The notes under the pieces are model-generated. The model searched no databases. It was given only the letters and a program-made list of their open reading frames with translations, and was not told the origin of the DNA. DNA of 37,967 nucleotides from Cryobacterium sp. (GTDB lineage: Bacteria; Actinomycetota; Actinomycetes; Actinomycetales; Microbacteriaceae). The position numbers and the translations under genes were made by a program. Within the stretch, counting starts at the first letter, position 1. Each line of letters starts with the position of its first letter. The stretch is taken from NCBI GenBank assembly GCA_019638935.1, contig JAHBSW010000002.1, positions 1-37,967 of the forward strand. Direction: 5' to 3'. Shown in pieces: positions 34,854 to 37,967 of this stretch.

Positions 34854-36170
34854 TCAGGCGGCGGCTGCCGTGGCACTCGCTCCTGCGGCGAGGCCGGCGG
34901 TGAGATCGGCGAGGATGTCGTCGAGGTTCTCCAGGCCCACCGAGAGCCGCACGAGACCCGGCGTGACACCCGCGGTGAGCTGCTGCTCGGGGGTCAGCTG
35001 CGAGTGGGTCGTCGATGCGGGGTGGATGACGAGGCTGCGCACGTCGCCGATGTTCGCGACGTGGCTGTGCAGGGTGAGCGCGTCGACGAACGCGCGGCCG
35101 GCGTCGAGGCCGCCCTTGAGCTCGAAGGAGAGCACCGCGCCGGTTCCGTTGGGGGCGTACTTCTTGCCCGCCTCGTACCAGGGGCTCGAGGGGAGGCCCG
35201 CGTAGTACACGGTCGCCACCTCGGGGTGCTTGCTGAGCCACTCGGCGACGGCCTGCGCGTTCTGCACGTGGCGCTCGACTCGCAGGCTCAGCGTCTCGAT
35301 GCCCTGGATGAGCTGGAACGCGCTGTTGGGCGAGACGGCCGATCCGATGTCACGAAGCAGCTGGACCCGCGCCTTGATGATGTAGGCGATCGCGTCGCCG
35401 AGCACGGTCGTGTAGCTGGCACCGTGGTACGAGGGGTCGGGCTCGGTGAGTCCGGGGAACTTCTCGACGTTCTTCGACCACTCGAACTTTCCACCATCGA
35501 CGATGACGCCGGCGATGACGGTTCCGTGACCGCCGAGGAACTTCGTGGCGGAGTGGATGACGATGTCGGCACCGTGCTCGAACGGGCGGATCAGGTACGG
35601 GGTCGCGATCGTGTTGTCGACGATGAGCGGCACACCGCTCTCATGGGCGACCGCGGCGACGGAGGAGATGTCGAGCACGTTGATCTTCGGGTTGCCGATG
35701 CTCTCGCCGAAGAAGAGCTTGGTGTTGGGGCGCACCGCGCGAAGCCACTCCTCGGGGTCGTCCTGGTTCTCGACGAAGGTCGTCTCGATGCCGAGCTTGG
35801 CGAGGGTGTACTTGAAGAGGTTGTAGGTGCCGCCGTAGATCGCCGAGGACGACACGATGTGGTCACCGGCCTGCGCGATGTTGAGCACGGCGAACGTCGT
35901 CGCCGACTGGCCCGACGAGAGCAGGAGGGCCGCCGAGCCGCCCTCGAGGGCGGCGATGCGCTGCTCCACGACATCCTGTGTCGGGTTCTGGATGCGGGTG
36001 TAGATGTTGCCGAACTCGGCGAGGGCGAAGAGGTTCTTCGCGTGCTCGGCATTGTTGAAGACGTATGCGGTCGTCTGGTAGATCGGGGTCGCACGGGCGT
36101 TCGTGGTGGGGTCGGGCGCGGCGCCCGAGTGGATCTGCTTGGTTTCGAACTTCCAGTCCTGCTCCGACAT
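34854..36170 (-). CDS. metY: O-acetylhomoserine aminocarboxypropyltransferase (O-acetylhomoserine sulfhydrylase)
   Basis: The 438-residue PLP enzyme of the Cys/Met metabolism family joins O-acetylhomoserine with sulfide to give homocysteine. The PLP lysine is Lys210 in HSATKFLGGHG. The N-terminal FETKQIHSGAAPDPTTNARATPIY and the substrate loop NIYTRIQNPTQDVVEQRIAALEGG are diagnostic for MetY rather than MetB or MetZ. The ATG at 36170 has a clear AAGGAG (36182-36177). A good promoter and a short leader hairpin lie upstream. The metY-metX pair gives a direct-sulfhydrylation route to methionine. Confidence 0.97.
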   Translation of the reverse strand: MSEQDWKFETKQIHSGAAPDPTTNARATPIYQTTAYVFNNAEHAKNLFALAEFGNIYTRIQNPTQDVVEQRIAALEGGSAALLLSSGQSATTFAVLNIAQAGDHIVSSSAIYGGTYNLFKYTLAKLGIETTFVENQDDPEEWLRAVRPNTKLFFGESIGNPKINVLDISSVAAVAHESGVPLIVDNTIATPYLIRPFEHGADIVIHSATKFLGGHGTVIAGVIVDGGKFEWSKNVEKFPGLTEPDPSYHGASYTTVLGDAIAYIIKARVQLLRDIGSAVSPNSAFQLIQGIETLSLRVERHVQNAQAVAEWLSKHPEVATVYYAGLPSSPWYEAGKKYAPNGTGAVLSFELKGGLDAGRAFVDALTLHSHVANIGDVRSLVIHPASTTHSQLTPEQQLTAGVTPGLVRLSVGLENLDDILADLTAGLAAGASATAAAA

Positions 36171-36194
36171 GGTGTGCTCCTTGAAAATCTCTGG

Positions 36195-36212
36195 CGGGGA
36201 GGACGTTCCCCG
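36195..36212 (-). promoter_or_regulatory. short hairpin in the metY leader
   Basis: CGGGGA and TCCCCG ends (36195-36200 with 36207-36212) form a 6-bp stem at the 5' end of the predicted leader, upstream of the ribosome site. The leader is too short for a known SAM riboswitch. Confidence 0.35.
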
Positions 36213-36221
36213 GCTGCCTCG

Positions 36222-36250
36222 AGACTAGGCACGCCCTCGGCTCGACTCAA
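36222..36250 (-). promoter_or_regulatory. metY promoter (-35 TTGAGT, 17 bp, -10 TAGTCT)
   Basis: On the minus strand TTGAGT (36250-36245) and TAGTCT (36227-36222) are separated by exactly 17 bp. Transcription would start near 36215, giving a leader of about 45 nt. This is the best conventional sigma-A type promoter in the window, in contrast to the leaderless genes. Confidence 0.7.
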
Positions 36251-36321
36251 CGCGACGTGAAACATGGTGTAACGAAGGGCAGAATGGGCGGAGCGAGAGC
36301 TTGTGAGGCGAGGCCGAGAGG

Positions 36322-36360
36322 CAGCGCCGAGAGACAGCACCGAGACACGGCACCGAGAGG
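36322..36360 (+). repeat. three tandem 13-nt repeats before the SDR gene
   Basis: CAGCGCCGAGAGA (36322-36334), CAGCACCGAGACA (36335-36347) and CGGCACCGAGAGG (36348-36360) follow one another without a gap, with a partial copy just upstream. They end 11 nt before the SDR start codon and the last unit supplies the GAGAGG that may act as ribosome site. Confidence 0.8.
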
Positions 36361-36371
36361 ACACCCATACA

Positions 36372-37145
36372 GTGAAGAAGAACGTCGTAGTGACCGGCGC
36401 GAGCAGCGGAATCGGTGCCGCGACCGTGCGGCTCTTCCGTGAGCGGGGCTGGCACGTCATCGGTGTCGCTCGCCGCACGGATCGTCTCGCGCAGCTCGCC
36501 GCCGAAACGGGAGCTGAGGTCTTCACGGCCGACCTGACCGATCAAGCCCAGGTCGACGCGTTCGCTGCGTCGCTTGCGGACCGCCCGATTCACGCCCTCG
36601 TCAACAACGCGGGCGGTGCCTTCGATGCCGCGCCCGTCGAGTCCGCCGACACGGAGGACTGGCGGCGCATGTTCGACGTGAACGTGCTCGCCGTGCACCG
36701 CGTCATCAAGGCGGTGCTGCCGAGGCTTCGGGCGGGGGCGGCGGATGCCGGCCACGCCGACATCCTCACCGTCACCTCGATCGCGGGCCACATTCCCTAT
36801 GAGGGCGGTGGTGGTTACAACGCATCCAAGTTCGCGACGCGGGGAATGGTGGGTGTGCTGCGGCTCGAGCTCGTGGGTGAGCCCATTCGCGTCGTGGAGG
36901 TCGCACCGGGCATGGTGAAGACCGACGAGTTCTCGCTTCTTCGGTTCGACGGCGATCAGGCGCGAGCGGATGCGGTCTATGCGGGTGTCGAAGCGCCGCT
37001 CACCGCCGACGACATCGCCGAGACGATCGTGCACGCGATCGAGCTGCCCGGCCACGTCAACCTCGACCTGATCACGATCAAGCCCGTCGCTCAGGCGGCA
37101 CCGCACAAGGTTGTTCGTGCTCCGCTGATGCCGAAGCTCACCTGA
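36372..37145 (+). CDS. short-chain dehydrogenase/reductase (SDR family)
   Basis: The 257-residue protein is a classical SDR. It has the dinucleotide motif TGASSGIG (residues 8-15), ARRTDR after strand 2 (suggesting NADP preference), the LVNNAGG motif, the catalytic Ser in TVTSIAGH and the Tyr-x3-Lys in GGYNASKF. The sequence resembles YdfG/serine-3-dehydrogenase-like SDRs that oxidise 3-hydroxy acids, and its C-terminal HVNLDLITIKPVAQ fits that group. The substrate remains uncertain. The start is a GTG at 36372 after GAGAGGAC. It diverges from metY. A 17-bp tandem repeat begins within its last codons. Confidence 0.9.
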   Translation: MKKNVVVTGASSGIGAATVRLFRERGWHVIGVARRTDRLAQLAAETGAEVFTADLTDQAQVDAFAASLADRPIHALVNNAGGAFDAAPVESADTEDWRRMFDVNVLAVHRVIKAVLPRLRAGAADAGHADILTVTSIAGHIPYEGGGGYNASKFATRGMVGVLRLELVGEPIRVVEVAPGMVKTDEFSLLRFDGDQARADAVYAGVEAPLTADDIAETIVHAIELPGHVNLDLITIKPVAQAAPHKVVRAPLMPKLT

Positions 37146-37191
37146 CGCCAGAGTTTTCCTGACGCCAGGGTTTTCCTGACACCAGGGCTCC
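37141..37191. repeat. three tandem 17-bp repeats spanning the SDR stop codon
   Basis: CCTGACGCCAGAGTTTT (37141-37157), CCTGACGCCAGGGTTTT (37158-37174) and CCTGACACCAGGGCTCC (37175-37191) run head to tail. The first unit contains the SDR stop TGA (37143-37145), and each further unit repeats the TGA. The T-runs could assist termination. Confidence 0.88.
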
Positions 37192-37226
37192 CCGAAGCCG
37201 AAGCTCGCTGAAGCCTCGGCGCATCC

Positions 37227-37967
37227 CTAGATCGCGGCGACCACTTCGTCGTCGTCGACGGGAGCGTCGGCAAAGGCGTTCTTCGGCACGAGGAACAGCA
37301 GCACCGCGGCGACGAGCGCACCGACGCCGCAGATGCCCCAGACCATGAAGTAGCCGAAGAGGCTGCCCGCCATGCCGCCGGTGATCTGCACGGCGCCGAT
37401 CGCGAGCACGATGGCGAAGACGCTCGAGGCGAAGGATCCGCCCAGCGTCTTGGTCGTGTTCGTCAGCGCCGAGGCGATCCCGGTCTGGCCACGCGGCGCG
37501 GCCGCGGCGGCGGCGGCGGGCATGGCGCCGACGAGAGCCCCGGCACCGAGCCCGGCGATGACCATGTTGGCGAACACCTGCCACACCTCGAGGTGGAACG
37601 GGATGAAGAGCAGGTAGCCGGTGGCGACGAAGAACGAGGCGATGATGAGGGCGAATCGCGGGGTGCGCCACTTCGAGGCGAGCGGGAACAGCAGTGCCCC
37701 GACGATCATCGAGATGAGGTAGAGGCCGATCAGAATCGAGATCGTTCCCGCCTTGAGCCCCAGGCCGTAGCCGAGCGGTTCGCCGTCGACGATCGCGGCG
37801 AAGTCGGTGCCGGCGTAGGTCGCGAGCGGGGCTTGAGCGCCGAGCAGGCTGATTCCGATGAGGAAGGCGGTGAGCTGCACCGGCCACATGTTCGGTTGAC
37901 GCAGCACCCGGATGTCGATCGCCGGGTCCTTCTGCCGCAGCTCGAACCTGACGAAGGGCCAGAAGGC
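37227..37967 (-). CDS. MFS transporter, DHA2 (14-helix) type, C-terminal part
   Basis: The open frame continues to the right edge of the window, so only the last 246 residues are present. At the edge the sequence reads FWPFVRFELRQKDPAIDIR, the cytoplasmic loop that precedes helix 9 in EmrB/QacA-type exporters. Six hydrophobic helices follow, and the protein ends in an acidic tail (VDDDEVVAAI). A poly-Ala stretch (AMPAAAAAAAPRGQTGIASAL) sits before helix 13 where the family has AP.e.rG.asal. It is likely a proton-driven multidrug or metabolite exporter; the substrate and start lie beyond the window. It converges with the SDR gene. Confidence 0.88.
   Translation of the reverse strand, partial: AFWPFVRFELRQKDPAIDIRVLRQPNMWPVQLTAFLIGISLLGAQAPLATYAGTDFAAIVDGEPLGYGLGLKAGTISILIGLYLISMIVGALLFPLASKWRTPRFALIIASFFVATGYLLFIPFHLEVWQVFANMVIAGLGAGALVGAMPAAAAAAAPRGQTGIASALTNTTKTLGGSFASSVFAIVLAIGAVQITGGMAGSLFGYFMVWGICGVGALVAAVLLFLVPKNAFADAPVDDDEVVAAI

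Noticed and set aside
36171-36221. A SAM riboswitch upstream of metY
   Set aside because: The predicted leader is only about 45 nt with one 6-bp stem, too small for the known SAM riboswitch classes, and no core motif is seen.

Overview
The window looks like an ordinary chromosomal stretch of a high-GC actinobacterium, most likely of the family Microbacteriaceae. This rests on the uniformly high GC content, the fused E2-E1 2-oxoglutarate decarboxylase (kgd) without a lipoyl domain, the GuaB1-type IMP dehydrogenase paralogue, the aroA/rsgA/sigR/rsrA neighbourhood, the GatCAB amidotransferase operon, many genes that appear to start on leaderless transcripts, and palindromic intergenic repeats of a kind common in this family. 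The genus cannot be told from the sequence alone.

Layout. At 1-1746 are the start of hisN (leaving the window on the minus strand) and a DsbA-like/VKOR pair for disulfide formation. At 1826-5329 rsgA and aroA on the minus strand stand back to back with sigR-rsrA, the thiol-oxidative-stress sigma and anti-sigma pair. At 5446-6743 an NADP-binding oxidoreductase and a MarR regulator diverge across two copies of a TTGAATATTCAA-type operator. At 6740-12124 kgd and guaB1 diverge. At 12249-14659 are two tandem CNNM/CBS (CorC/HlyC) membrane proteins, followed by a convergent vapBC toxin-antitoxin module and a tRNA-Arg(CCG). At 15819-17179 is a PadR regulator with a HAAS-like membrane protein. At 17286-25817 lie argS, an LmeA-like protein, ligA and gatCAB, all on the plus strand. 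An MFS exporter (minus) and a GT87 glycosyltransferase (plus) then diverge at about 27360.

The least ordinary region is 28741-33484 (minus strand). It is a compact signalling cluster: a response regulator whose HTH is broken by a frameshift, a Cys-rich lipoprotein, a membrane histidine kinase, a second membrane protein that resembles a kinase without ATP-binding motifs, and a second, intact response regulator. The two regulators share an unusual receiver signature and are paralogues. metX and metY (methionine by direct sulfhydrylation) follow at 33573-36170, then an SDR oxidoreductase and the C-terminal part of a DHA2-type MFS exporter that leaves the window.

Regulation visible in the sequence is dominated by TAnnnT -10 boxes placed 7-8 nt before the start codon, implying leaderless mRNAs (marR, guaB1, vapB, argS, ligA, gatC, MFS, GT87, lipoprotein). 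Gene ends are marked by hairpins, by five copies of a roughly 40-nt REP-like palindrome at three sites, by one 25-bp perfect palindrome before gatC, and by two convergent gene pairs whose stop codons are nested in a single CTAG. I found no CRISPR array, prophage or insertion sequence.
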